From contig JAJEKV010000045.1 in assembly GCA_021234155.1 (NCBI GenBank), forward strand, positions 1,047,360 to 1,111,359: a stretch of 64,000 nt of DNA. Direction: 5' to 3'. The translations under genes were made by a program, and so were the position numbers. This document shows, piece by piece, positions 20,848 through 31,664 of the stretch. Positions within the stretch are counted from its first letter, which is position 1. Every line of letters begins with the position of its first letter. Below the pieces are notes generated by a model that was not told where the DNA came from, ran no database searches, and saw only the letters and a list, made by a program, of their open reading frames with translations. This DNA is from Isoetes taiwanensis (lineage: Eukaryota; Streptophyta; Lycopodiopsida; Isoetales; Isoetaceae).

Positions 20848-21090
20848 TCATTCATCTTCAGGATCTGTAGTAGTGATCCCTGATATCTCATAGCTCATGC
20901 GCTCAGGAAGCCAAATCAGATGGATCATAACACGAATTGACGCAGGGCAATGAATCTCAGCGCCTAAAGCTTTTCTTCGCAGGTAGGGATCAAGAAGAAG
21001 ATGCCTGTCAAGGCAACCAACAAGATCTGCGTGGCTCATTGAGCACTTGATCGCCTCAATGTGGTGAATCGAAGAAGGCGAGAAATCCAT
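20848..21090 (-). CDS. Small protein, copy A of a duplicated pair
   Basis: An intact frame of 80 codons runs from ATG at 21,090 (CCCCCATGG) to TGA at 20,848. It contains HIEAIKCSMSHADLVGCL, then LLLDPYLRRKALG, RVMIHL, LPERMSYE and an acidic end DPEDE. A paralogue lies 400 bases away in the same orientation and shares the skeleton HI..(I/F)KC..S..DL...L, LDP.L..KA.G, RV..H, LP.R.S, the stop and the following CACCTG. A TATA box lies 37 bases upstream of the ATG in the same context in both copies. No signal peptide or membrane helix is seen. It is cytosolic or nuclear if expressed. Size and tandem layout recall small auxin-up RNA genes, but the SAUR core motifs are absent. Family unknown. Confidence 0.5.
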   Translation of the reverse strand: MDFSPSSIHHIEAIKCSMSHADLVGCLDRHLLLDPYLRRKALGAEIHCPASIRVMIHLIWLPERMSYEISGITTTDPEDE

Positions 21091-21126
21091 GGGGGATGAA
21101 TGAAATGTAGCCCCGAAGTGAGAAGC

Positions 21127-21133
21127 TTTTATA
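21127..21133 (-). promoter_or_regulatory. TATA box of small gene A
   Basis: CTTCACTATAAAA on the minus strand, 37 bases before the ATG at 21,090. The same 13 bases occur at the same distance in copy B, implying a conserved core promoter with a very short 5' leader. Confidence 0.55.
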
Positions 21134-21447
21134 GTGAAGTGGAATGATTGAGGTGAATTATTGGGGTAGAGTTCACCATTATTGAACGTGTATCGAATTT
21201 GTTGTAACGTGCAAGAATAATACTTATTTCATACTAGTATGCGTATGTTTGAAAACATGTTTGCTTGATCTAATTTAGCTATGATTGAATTCAATGACAG
21301 CTTGCAGAAAAGTGGAGGTGGGATAGCACATCGTTACAATATACTCAGTTAAGGTACGTGATATTACATCCTTAATCAGAATGCTATTACATCCTTACTT
21401 AGTTATTAGGTACCCATGTCATTATTACATTATTAGCAGGTGCAGAT

Positions 21448-21691
21448 TCACTCGTCATCAACATCAAAGCTCGCGGATGCTATTCACTCATAGATCTCCG
21501 ATCGGGAAGCCGGTAAATGTGGACTTTAACACGAAAGTGAGCTTCCCCGCAAGCACTAGCGGGTCCATCAGCTTTAGATAAGAGCCATGGATCAAGCTTA
21601 ACGCCATTTCTAGCGATTCAGCCAGATCGTTGTAGCTCAAGTAACACTTGAAAGAGCGGATGTGCTCTGGAAGGGGCATCGAGGAAGCCAT
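21448..21691 (-). pseudogene. Small protein, copy B, frameshifted
   Basis: From ATG at 21,691 (CTTCCATGG) the frame reads HIRSFKCYLSYNDLAESL, parallel to copy A. A one-base frameshift near 21,598 then sends the original frame astray. In the restored register LDPWLLSKADG, FRVKVHIY and LPDRRSMSE match copy A motif for motif. A TAG and a second shift follow before the conserved acidic end and TGA at 21,448. Copy B is therefore a decayed paralogue of copy A. The promoter region is still alike. Confidence 0.65.
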
Positions 21692-21726
21692 GGAAGATGA
21701 ATGGCCTCTACCCCCTCGTCAAGCCG

Positions 21727-21733
21727 TTTTTAT
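21727..21733 (-). promoter_or_regulatory. TATA box of small gene B
   Basis: CTTCACTATAAAA on the minus strand, 36 bases before the ATG at 21,691. A second TATAAAA lies ten bases further upstream. Confidence 0.5.
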
Positions 21734-21771
21734 AGTGAAGTTTTTATAGGAAATCCCATTTGCTTACGATT

Positions 21772-22364
21772 CACATATCAGTAGCATCAATAAAGAGGGG
21801 AAATCTTACCCAAGGCTCAGATTCACGAGGATCAACTGACGACTTGGAGTCTTCAGAAGTCAATGCACACAAAATTCATGGCAAATGGATATGGCTGACA
21901 TAAGAACGTGGCCCTTGGGTAGTCCACTCCATCTGCCTCTTTTGTGCATACTTTGCGGATAGGCTGAAAAGTATTGGGGATGTGACTGTAGCCTACCGGG
22001 TGCATAGTCTGAGGGACTACTCCTGGGTTGCATCTTCCCAGTCCCGATGAGGCAGGAGGTGATCACTTCCCTCCAGAAGATACATGCCAACTACAAACGA
22101 GCTAGAGAGCTACTGCTCGTAGGAAATCCTCTACTGATAAGCAAATGCGATGGCTTGTGCTTATGTTTTTGCGCTTCCACAGTTAGGTAGATCATGAAGG
22201 AGACAGGACGAATGACACATCTATTCTTTCCCATCGGGTTCTTGCTCACCATCAAGAGCCCGATGATATGTAGACGACTTCGTGTTAGCAGGCTTGCGTA
22301 GACAGGAGGGATGAAATCCAGTTCTATACGTATGGGGCATCGTATACGAGCAGGGGACGTCACA
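21772..22364. mobile_element. Partial LTR (1.5-kb family) with an internal inversion
   Basis: Bases 21,772-22,127 are the reverse complement of 31,085-31,425, while about 22,150-22,364 match 31,445-31,658 in the forward sense. One part of the LTR has therefore flipped in place. The forward part ends CAGGGGACGTCACA, followed by a tRNA primer-binding-like site, which marks this as the 3' edge of a 5' LTR of a plus-strand element. Confidence 0.75.
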
Positions 22365-22366
22365 AT

Positions 22367-22378
22367 TGTATCAAAGCA
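22367..22378 (+). other. Primer-binding-like site (initiator tRNA-Met)
   Basis: TTGTATCAAAGC directly follows the LTR end, two mismatches from TGGTATCAGAGC, the usual plant retrotransposon site complementary to the 3' end of initiator tRNA-Met. The downstream context CAATGATCTTGG also fits. Confidence 0.6.
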
Positions 22379-22589
22379 ATGATCTTGGTCGATCTAGATC
22401 AAGCACTGGCCATTTTCTAGTAGTACTAACAGTCTAGATATTTAGTCTTGGAGCTGAAATTCCAAGCAAAAGCCTCAAATAATGGGTGAATTGTTGTTCC
22501 CCATCATAGTATAAACAGTTAGCTTGGAAAATGTAGACATTATGAGCTTGAATTCTAATAGAACCTAATTTTTTTTGCCATCAGGGATG

Positions 22590-23310
22590 CAACTACTCAT
22601 GCAGTGCATCTATCACACTTTTGGAAATTCTAGAATGCCTTCTGGTGTACACCATTAGCAGTGGACCATAGTTGACCAGGAATGATAGGTCTAAACAATA
22701 ATATGATAGGTTAATAAGCTTAAAATCTGAAATTGAGCTAGGAAGATCTATAAGAACACTAAGAAATAATAGAAAACAATAAATTAAGGGCTAAAAAAGG
22801 CTATTACTCATGCCATGCATCTAGCACTTGACTAAGAATCTTAATCGGCCTCCTGACGCATGTTGTGAGTAGTTGATTGTTGACTTTTTTTTTATGTCAA
22901 CATATTTTTTGGTGTAATTGAGGAATACTTACAATTTGAGCTAGTGTGATAATGGTATAATCTTTTATGCACGTTAATATATTAACCAAGATATATAATT
23001 CTCTTTTAGGATTCAAGAAGGATTTAAACCTTCAATATCACCAAACAAACAACTAGTACTCACGCCATGCGCCAGGAGCACGACTGAGAATCTTACTCGA
23101 GCCTGTGAGTAGTCGACCCCTGATCTACCCGAAAGCTACTCCAAATTGAGTTGACAAAGTTAGAACAAGAAAATGCCCTTACTTCATTAATTTGGCAACA
23201 TATGGGGCCCAAACAGGTCGCCAGTACTCACGCCGTGCGTTAGGAACACAACTGCGAATCTCACTCGGGCATGTGGCGCACGCCGTGAGTAGTCAAAACT
23301 CCGAACCTTC
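22590..23310. repeat. Iterated inverted phrase TACTCACGCC..GGCGTGAGTA
   Basis: Four copies start near 22,592, 22,804, 23,053 and 23,224, about 170-250 bases apart. Each begins (T)ACTCACGCC(A/G)TGCG, passes through a variable middle (GACTGAGAATCTTACTCG) and in better copies ends GCGCACGCCGTGAGTAGT, the reverse complement of its start. Each unit can thus form an imperfect stem of about 12-15 bp. The phrase is kept while the sequence between units is unrelated. Confidence 0.7.
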
Positions 23311-23541
23311 ATAACTTGATTTAAACGGCTCCAAATCACCTAAAATTTGTTGCAATAGGACCATTAGACATTTTAGAACTCATTTATGTTAAAAACGTTA
23401 TACCCCACCTTAAAATGACCAAAATTGCTCAAACCCTAAAAGTTTCAAAACTAGGGTTTGTTTATAAAGCATACCCCATTTAGGACCTCAGCATGGCAAC
23501 CCAAAATCAAGTATTGGTACACCACCTCTGCGCATGTCAAA

Positions 23542-23625
23542 GGCATAAACCTTGACCTAATTTGTTATCTTGCCAATAAGTTTGGCATAAACCTTGACCT
23601 AATTTGTTATCTTGCCAATAAGTTT
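23542..23625. repeat. Exact 42-bp tandem duplication
   Basis: GGCATAAACCTTGACC... through CCAATAAGTTT is repeated once, at 23,542-23,583 and 23,584-23,625, with no difference. In the open frame 23,458-23,715 it encodes a 14-residue repeat (GINLDLICYLANKF), leaving the frame intact. The frame itself (85 codons, no known motif) is not called as a gene. Identity implies a recent event. Confidence 0.85.
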
Positions 23626-23715
23626 GACTTAGCTGCCACATTGGCACTCCCTATTGGCAGGACATCTAGAAAGGAGCTAGATTCTAGAGCTGTCCAAGTC
23701 ACTCCACCTATATAG

Positions 23716-24260
23716 TATTGGACCCCCCAAACCAACCTTTGCTAGGATCTTAAAGTATGTCCCAAACATCATGAAGGCTTCGTAAAACAAAGATCAGTTC
23801 ATGCCAGACCACATGTCCTGATGTCCATAGACTTGAAGGCTATAGATATGTCTCTATTAATATTGCGCGAGCCATATCCCTTGCTTAGAGAGCTCAGAAT
23901 GTTGTAGCTGGACTTTCAACCAGCCATTGACTTGAGCCCTTAAATTCTAGGATATATGAGCATTTGCTTTCAGAGTACGAGGCCAGACCCACAGAAGAGC
24001 AAAAGGCACAACTTCTTGGAGGCATTGAAGACCCAGGTGATATATTACCAGACAAAGAGAGGAGACTACTTAGGAATGGAAGAATTTGAAACCATATGAT
24101 TTCCCTTTATGCATAAAAGCTTTTACTTCATTAAGATAATCCAAATCTGTTCTTGTGAAGCCCAAAATGATAATCTCCTCTCACACTCTCACAGATTAGA
24201 GAGTTCAAATTCCACTGGTGATTCCATTGCCCATGGTTCCCAAAAGAATCGCAAACCTCC
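23716..24260. other. Unassigned, probably interior of a minus-strand LTR element
   Basis: No recognisable coding motif. It lies directly inside the primer-binding site at 24,261-24,272, so on the minus strand it would be the leader of that retrotransposon. Confidence 0.3.
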
Positions 24261-24272
24261 GCCCTGATACCG
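24261..24272 (-). other. Primer-binding-like site of a minus-strand LTR element
   Basis: On the minus strand CGGTATCAGGGC, two mismatches from TGGTATCAGAGC (initiator tRNA-Met), immediately after an LTR-like end reading GAATCGTATCAAG. Confidence 0.6.
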
Positions 24273-24760
24273 CTTGATACGATTCATGTATATCTGGGTT
24301 GTTGTAACAACACAGAATCATAGAACCCACAATAAAATAATAGAACACAGGACTAAAGAAACTTTATTCATGCACAAGTGATATGGGAGCACCATTAACC
24401 ACCCAACCGGATCCACTGGGTTACGGCAAAACACAAGTGCTATGGCAAATACAAGTTCTAGCATTTGGCTTATTGGCCTTCCAGACTAATCTAGATACTC
24501 CAAGTAGCCACATATCATAAAAACAATTGCAGATCTATGATGTCGCTATGGCAGTGATCTGTGATCCCTTGTCACGTTTTCAGCCATTACTCTCTCCTTC
24601 CAATGAACTACAGGATGTGCTAGTCCAATTTGAAAACTAGACTCCGAGCTGGTTCCAATGAGGTAAAGATTGCCTTAATCAGAGCTTTGGTTGTGGAGAT
24701 ATGTCCAACTGAAGTTTAGGTTCTATTTATAGATGTCTCTGCGACTTTAGCCTTTTTTTC
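24273..24760 (-). mobile_element. Minus-strand LTR remnant with TATA box
   Basis: To the right of the primer site the minus strand carries a TATA box (TCTATAAATAG, 24,723-24,733) and, between it and the primer site, T-rich U5-like sequence with an AAAAT-rich block near 24,330. This is the layout of a 5' LTR (U3-R-U5) transcribed leftward. The outer boundary is not resolved, and a second copy was not found in the window. Confidence 0.5.
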
Positions 24761-24984
24761 AGGCAGTTGCCTTTTATATCAAAATATCTCATTGCCTTTA
24801 ATGGGACTCGCAGAAACCAACAAACCGCTTCTCATTCATCTCAGCAGATTTTCTACAATGGTGGACAGTGGGTAGCCGCCACATGCGAACTACCCACGAA
24901 AAATAAAGGGAAATCCAATTATATCATTTGGACCCAAAAAAAATACAATGCTAATAGATGAGTGGGTTGATGTACCGCCGAAAG

Positions 24985-25045
24985 CTTATCAACGGATTAA
25001 AAACCCCCCTTTCGGTTTTCGAGGAAAAACCCTAGTGATAAGCCC
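24985..25045 (-). mobile_element. LINE 3'-UTR hairpin fragment
   Basis: TTAAAAACCCCCCTTTCGG followed by TTTTCGAGGAAAAACC closely resembles the hairpin of the LINE 3' UTRs at about 6,215-6,260 and 46,355-46,390. Only this piece is recognisable. Confidence 0.5.
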
Positions 25046-25264
25046 CGGCAAGGGCTTAGACAAAGCGTAAGGCATAGAATCGCTCCCAAAAAACCTCATG
25101 GAGAAGTCGAAACAGATGCCACTACCAACCGCCCGCAGACATCACCAACACAACAAAGCGAGACAACACAAACATACGGAGAATAGCATCACCCAGCGGG
25201 TGGAAAAACATGATAAACAGAAACTTGTACAAAATACAATAAACAAAGAAGGGAGGGAGGGTGG

Positions 25265-25797
25265 TTTCAAAGAGAATAAGGTACTGCTGAGAGAAGAGGA
25301 AGCGCCGATGAGACGTGGATGCAGAAACGCGCCTGAAATAGCGAACTCCCAACCAAAACGGGCATGCGCCGCCGCGATGCATGCGACATGCATGCTCGTC
25401 CCATTCTAGAATGGCGATCCGATGTCTCGGATCGATGCAAATTCTAGAATGGGACTCGCAGAAACCAACAAACCGCCCGACTACCAGAGAACTTCCTTAC
25501 AAACTAGGATCGAGGACGAAGTTCACAGGACGAGGCCAAAGGCCGGAAAAGGATAGCAAGAAAGAAACGCCAAATTGGCTAAACCAGGCAGGAAGAAGCC
25601 CCTCCCCTGCCTGGAAACAATTCAAAGAGAATAAGGTACTGCTGAGAGAAGAGGAAGCGCCGATGAGACGTGGATGCAGAAACGCGTCTGAAATAGCGAA
25701 CTCCCAACCAAAACGGGCATGCGCCGCCCGCATGCATGCACGACATGCATGCTCGTCCCATTCTAGAATGGCAATCCGATGTCTCGGATCGATGCAA
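25265..25797. repeat. Direct repeat of about 176 bases
   Basis: 25,265-25,440 and 25,621-25,797 are almost identical (TTCAAAGAGAATAAGG ... TCTCGGATCGATGCAA), separated by 180 unrelated bases. Each holds a perfect 14-bp palindrome CCATTCTAGAATGG. A 28-base block starting ATGGGACTCGCAGAAACC, found after the first copy (25,449), also occurs at 24,801, suggesting repeated local duplication or very short LTRs. Confidence 0.8.
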
Positions 25798-27615
25798 TTA
25801 TACGACGTATCATATGGGACATTATCTATGATCTTTTTCTCAACCAACTCATCCCAATGATAGTGCCTCGACCCCTTCCATAAATATCAATGGTTCTTCA
25901 CACCCAAATGCTATGTTATTCTATGCCCCTTTATATTATTAGGTGACCTTAGGAATAATATTTACATAGTATTTGCCATAATTCTAATAACCCATTCGCC
26001 GTGGACCACTCCCCCGTGCTTGCTCCATATCAACAGCTATTGCCGAAGGCCAAGTTTTTGAATGGAAGTGAAAGTACGAGGGAGAAACGACCAAAGCCCA
26101 AGCAAAACTTCGACTCCAAACACTTCGGGAAGTGCCCTCAAGTAGAAGACTGCTTGTCTAGCACAACGTCAAGATGAGAGATAACACAGATCATGTCAAG
26201 ATCATTATTGCACTAGGACATCTTCAGGATGCAACTTTACCTCTTATGGCAGTGGCAACACTTGACGACCTTATGACACGAGTGTCCTCAACAATAGAAG
26301 GAGGAACAGCCAGACATCTTCAGAAACCATGACCACGACCTCAAGCCGACAGACGTCGAGAAATTCTTCAGGACGATCTGCCATCAACAAGCCAACTGAG
26401 AAGGCAACATCTCGACGACTATAATCCCACCTTGTGATGATGTGTGGCGACGCTTATAACATGCATGTTAGACGAAGATACACTTACAAAAGGTTTACAA
26501 AAGGTACCACAATGATATGTTATGCCTATGCTCATTCAACAACTAGGTGATGGCTTCGTCAGGTACTCCTACTAGTAATTAGAAGAGAAAACATCAATTG
26601 TATATCCGACATGTAGGACCTCAACACCCAAGATAGAAGCATTCGACAGCTTAATGACAAAGATAGCAATCGAATCACTTCGGCAAAAAGACAGCCAAGA
26701 CAATAGCCAGGCTATTCAAGAACAAAAGTAGATTTAGGGCAGAAACTTGAAGAGGGTCAAGCTATGCCAACATAAGGATCCATCATCCCGACAGCATAGC
26801 CATCAAGAAGGGGAGCCAGATGTCTTATTCAACAAGGAGAGGGATAAATAGCCAGAAACCAGAAGCTAGGGAAGTGCTAACAATCGACTACTTCCACGGC
26901 ATCCATAGAGACAACATGAAGTTCAAAATTGCTGAGCGCAATCAAGTACCATTGAAAGGTACCATAGGACAAGAAGACAACATAGCACCGTAGAAGCGAC
27001 CACATCTAAGGCATGCGATCGAGGGATTAAACAGGTAAGATTGCAAGCTAGATAGAGAAGTAACTAGGCGAATTGAGTCGAAGAATTGGAGATTCAACTA
27101 GAAACCTTATTAGGATATGGCAACTCATATGCAACTAACAAACCCAAGGATTGACAATTTGATAGATAACTAATGAAGAGAACAACTCCTTGGGAGTCTA
27201 GCCAAAGGAAATGTGCACAACTTCAAGAGACATCTCCAAATAGCCTCAGACATCATGGAGGGGGGATAACTTTTGCCCAAGAACAAGATTAGAAAACAGA
27301 CCAGAATGTCAAAGCATCAACATCCATTACATCTTTAGTTAGAGTGTGAAGCAAAAGCGTATTGTGTCGCAGTCAACAGATATCCAAGGACTCAAGCATA
27401 TCAATGGACCTACTTAGAGTACGAGCTGGAGCATAAATAAGAGGATAGATGGAGTGCGTGTGCACCTCAAGGGGAGATACCAAGGGGACCTGATAGCTCT
27501 AGTAGTAATTGCGACTGTGCATGCTATAGACTTTGCACGTATATTCTCCTGTGTTATACCCTCCCTTCCATAGTGTAACAGATCAAAAGGAAGAGATGCC
27601 AGACAATTCGAAGGG
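25798..27615. other. Degenerate coding-like stretch, unassigned
   Basis: At about 26,085-26,330 one plus-strand frame is largely open (KAQAKLRLQTLREVPSSRRL, then VKIIIALGHLQDATLPLMAV and TLDDLMTRVSSTIEGG) with one stop, which could be a Gag remnant. Beyond it only scattered short open pieces occur, with no domain I can name. Confidence 0.25.
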
Positions 27616-27972
27616 GTGAAGCAATCAACATCCTTAACACTCTTCAGGCAACATGATACTGATAAGAGAAGGACTCGGTATGAGAGAGACATTGATGGAG
27701 TTGACACAACAATATCACATTCAAAGTCGCCCTTTAGCCGCCAAGATGAAGAATCCAACGTGGAGGATTTTTTTTCAAAGGCACCACCTTCAGGCTTTGG
27801 GAAGGGATATAGGAGACTTCAAGTCGAGAACTACGCCGTCAAAACCATTAGCAATGGGAGGCCTCTAATGAAGAAAGTCGACCTCTACATCGAGGAGGAG
27901 CCCGAAGTCTCGAGCAACTCGGAAGAACATTACCCTGCTGCTTCAGCAGATAACGAGTGGATGAGCTTCTAG
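27616..27972 (+). CDS. Hypothetical hydrophilic protein
   Basis: The frame runs 118 codons to a TAG at 27,970. It is highly charged (FRQHDTDKRRTRYERDIDG, SKSPFSRQDEESNVEDFF), followed by FGKGYRRLQVENYAVKTISN, and ends with an acidic tail (EEEPEVSSNSEEHYP). Codon-like composition and length suggest former coding. There is no cysteine cluster, membrane segment or known motif. The first in-frame codon is poorly defined. It could be the tail of the degenerate Gag-like stretch upstream or a separate exon. Confidence 0.3.
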   Translation: MKQSTSLTLFRQHDTDKRRTRYERDIDGVDTTISHSKSPFSRQDEESNVEDFFSKAPPSGFGKGYRRLQVENYAVKTISNGRPLMKKVDLYIEEEPEVSSNSEEHYPAASADNEWMSF

Positions 27973-29690
27973 CAAGATTGAGAAGCTACAATCATATAGT
28001 CGAGTAGGATAAGATTATGGACGATAACATCCATAATGGGATTAGAAGGCATTTCCATTTCCACATATTCTCGTTGAAAGGATTGTCCCAAGATTGAGCA
28101 AAGCATCAAAGATTGAGAAGGAAATGCATAGGAGTAATTAAAATTATACATGGTTGTTAACGGACATCCAAATTATACACGATTGTTAGCGGACATCCAA
28201 CATATTGAAACCACTTAGTGAGATTGATCACCTTGCTAAGAAGAAACCATTACTAGGATGATTATTGACCGTGTAATCCAATTGAAAGAAAAGAAGTAAT
28301 CTAACAAGTCCGGCCAATTTGTTATGATGGCATTCTTTCAATTGGTAAAAATATTCCAAGAGAGTAAATAACTAAGAAAGGGGGAATTTCTAGAATGCAA
28401 AATTGATTAATACATATAAGGTACATCTAAAATAAGAAGTATATTAATCACATAGTCTTTTGAGACAAAAAGAATTGTCATGATGACAAAACCTCACGGG
28501 TTAGAATTACTCTAATAATTGGGTAATCCATCACTTAAGGGATAGATATGTTAAACATGAAGGCTCCATCCATCATGTGAGGCGGTTAAATATGTTTAGC
28601 TAAGGCTTATAAATTAAACGTTTTAAGTAAAAAGCGTGTAACCTCTTAAGGGGAGAAAATAGCTATAATGTTGGGTCGAACATCAATTGAGGGGATAGGG
28701 TGCGTTGGATAACGCCATTGAAGGGGTGCAGGACCATTTTCTTTTCGAAGAAAGTGGGAGCTCAATCTTTGATTGAACGTAACTGCATCTTAGAGACAAA
28801 TCGACGTTCAGTTAATCGACCTCGACATCATCAGCAAGTTCTACCTTTGGAATTCATAGAAGTAATCCAACGGTCAGGTCGCCTTCAAGCCAGTCGACGC
28901 ATGCTCTATAGTAGGTGCATTCTAGTCATAGGAGGCGAGTGAGCCAAGGTGGGGGAGAGAGAAATCATTCAGTAAATTGTCATAGGATGCATAATAGGGA
29001 AAGCACCTGCACCAATGGCCATGATAGGAATTTTGCCATTCCTCACGCCGTCTTGATAACATGTGTAGGCACTCTAGAAGAGCATAATCGAGTATGCATG
29101 ATAGGACGTATGAAATCATCGGCCATGATGGGAAAAGCATAATGCCCTTAGGCTGTGGTCAGATGCACGCATTCATACCTAGGAATGAGCTAGTAGCCCA
29201 GCTCAGTTAAATAAATCAGGGATGTGGACCACGTAAAACTACATAAATTATATAATCTAAAAGTACATCATTGTGGCATTCATTTAGGGGCAGTGCACAT
29301 GAGAAAATTTGTTGCAAGCTTTAATATGTCTGGTTGAGATAAGTTAAATGCAATGTAATAACTACACAAAGTTTTGTCTTGTGTAGATATCTTGATATTG
29401 AGATAAGTAAGATAATGTTTATATAAAAGGTTAGCTAAACCTTCGTAAGGATGTAAGGTTCAAGACCAAGTGGCGAACGACAGTTACACGTTTAACACTT
29501 GAATCTGATGATAAAGAACCCTAGCTATATGATAAACAGTTAAAATATTTTTCTAAATTAGAATTATTGCCTCAACATAATTGTGGGAAGGTATATTTTA
29601 AAGGCCTTAAAGTTATCATAGAACCGTGAATTAAATAACTAATTTCGTTGCATGCATTAAAGGACTCCAACAGGGATCATGCAAGGTTCC
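27973..29690. other. A/T-rich stretch without recognisable genes
   Basis: TATACATGGTTGTTAACGG and TATACACGATTGTTAGCGG are near-copies of one word at about 28,143 and 28,174. An 80-codon open frame at 28,700-28,942 has no motif. Nothing else is supportable. Confidence 0.4.
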
Positions 29691-29822
29691 AAAGTAATGC
29701 CTTCCAAGGGTAGGTGTACGACCTTCAGGGTCCTTGTAAAAAAATGAAATAAACCGTGGTAAGGATGTAATTCCTTCCAAGGATACGTGTACGACCTTCA
29801 GGGTCCTTGTAAGAAAATACAT
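29690..29822. repeat. Tandem repeat of about 75 bases, two copies
   Basis: CCTTCCAAGGGTAGGTGTAC through GACCTTCAGGGTCCTTGTAA occurs at about 29,700 and again at about 29,773 with few differences. Confidence 0.7.
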
Positions 29823-30149
29823 TAATTTTATATATATTTAGATACATCTTAGGTATATACTTCTAAGGGTAATGCAAAACCCAAGGAAGAGAATAAGAAG
29901 CACATGTCTAATTCTTGTGTATGATAATTAAAACCTTACCTATATAACATTGTTGTCTAAATTATGATGTGTTTACATAATCACGCCAAGGCGTATGTAA
30001 ATGTTGTAAATATTGTTAAATCTTAGAGTAAATATAATTTTACTATCGGACTAATTAAGCTAGGAAGTATGTAATTAAATATACTATAAAGTTAATGTAG
30101 GATTTCAAGGTGAAAGACTCATGATGCTGCGGACAACATCAATGCAAGG

Positions 30150-31658
30150 TGAGGAGAATGTGACGTTCCAGCGTAATATATAGTATAAATACGTATACCA
30201 CGTCACTAATACATGTCGACTACGACCTGTACACGGCGACCGTAAAAGGTTGTACCATGGGGCACAATCATTAGAACCCATCATGTTGCACATGTTATGC
30301 AACATGTGGATATATTCTATATTGCCGCATGGCAATACCCCATATGAGCCATATAGCCCATTATAACCCTAAAATATGGGCATAAAGAGGCAGAAACCCT
30401 AAAAGAGCCTCCTTTTCGAATTCCAGCCTCAGGAGCGTGCATTCAAGTGCCCAACTCATTCCTACCTCCTAGCAGCAGTGAAGCTCACCTTCCGAAGTGG
30501 ATCGTCAAGACTCCAGCGCCTCAGCCCATTTTGGCAGCATGGACGCATTCCAAGCGAGCCAAGAATCCAGTATGTGGTCGATCTGTTATGCAGTGCCAGC
30601 TTTTCGACTGGCATTAGGCCGGATTTGCATCTATTCTTAACGTAGATGACTCTAGAGCCTAAGAACCTTAGTCACTAACGAATGAACCTAAATATGAGTG
30701 ATTGGAGTAGATAGATTAGATCTTTACTCTGTTATTTCAGTTCCTTGGATGATATTGTATTGCTCTGTGCGCACCTCTTGTGTGTTGGGAAGGGGAGTAT
30801 AGTAGAGACCCAAAGCCTTTGTAGATGATGTTCCTAGATAGCCTCATTAGTACCCAATAAATGCGGCCTGTGCATAGCCGCCCGCCTGGCTGTGGGTCGC
30901 GAGGTCAGACTGGCTGATAAGGAAGGCTTGTCCAGCTATAGTTGATCCCTCTGGTGCATAGCGATGGCTGGGGAACATTGATGGTCTAGGCCTAATAGCT
31001 TGCCACTGAGTGCGGGCAAGGTATGGGCTCGACACCTCCTAGGTGATGCGTCGCCTCAGCGGGGTTCAAGTCGTAGACATGCAGTGGCTCTCTAGCTCGT
31101 CTGTAGTTGGAATAGACCTTCTGGAGGGGAGTGATCCCCTCCTGCCTCATCGAAACTAGGGAGATGCAACCCAAGAGTAGTCCCTCTGACTATGCATCCG
31201 ACGGGCTATGGTCACATCCCAAATACTTTTCAGCCTATCTGCAAAGTATGCACAGGAGGGGCGGGTGGAGTGGACTACCCAACGGCCATATTCTTATTCC
31301 AGCCATATCCATTTGCCATGAATTCTATCTGCATTGACTTCTGGAGACCCTAAGCCGTCAGTCGATCCCCATGATTCTGAGCCTTGGGTAGGATTTTTCC
31401 TCTTTGTTCATGCTATTGATGTTGTTGTTTTAAATGTTATGTTATGGCTTGTGCTTATGTATATGTGCTTTTGCAGCTAGGTAGATCCCAAGGGAGATGG
31501 GACGAATGGCACGTCTATTCTTCCCCGTCGGGTTCTTGCTCACCATCAAGAGCCCAATGATAGGTAGACGACCTCGTATTAGCGGGCTTGCACTGATAGG
31601 AGGAATGAACTCCAGTTCTATATGTGTGGGGCATCATGTACGAGCAGGGGACGTCACA
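30150..31658 (+). mobile_element. Long LTR copy (1.5-kb family)
   Basis: The stretch matches 57,760-59,215 along its whole length (landmarks CACGTCACTA, TTGCACATGTTA, GGCATAAA, ATGCAACCCAAGAGTAGT, CCATCAAG) and matches in parts the inverted/forward copy at 21.8-22.36 kb. It contains a TATA-like AGTATAAATACG near 30,182. It ends GAGCAGGGGACGTCACA at 31,658. Instead of a primer-binding site it is followed directly by an integrase-coding fragment, so the junction is rearranged or the LTR sits on the 3' side of other debris. Confidence 0.7.
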
Positions 31659-31664
31659 TATAGG

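Noticed and set aside
20848-21691. SAUR gene cluster
   Set aside because: Size and tandem layout fit, but the SAUR core motif and calmodulin-like N-terminus are absent.
24190-24230. Possible tRNA T-arm (GAGTTCAAATTCCACT)
   Set aside because: The flanking bases do not pair into a T stem and no A/B box or acceptor stem could be assembled.
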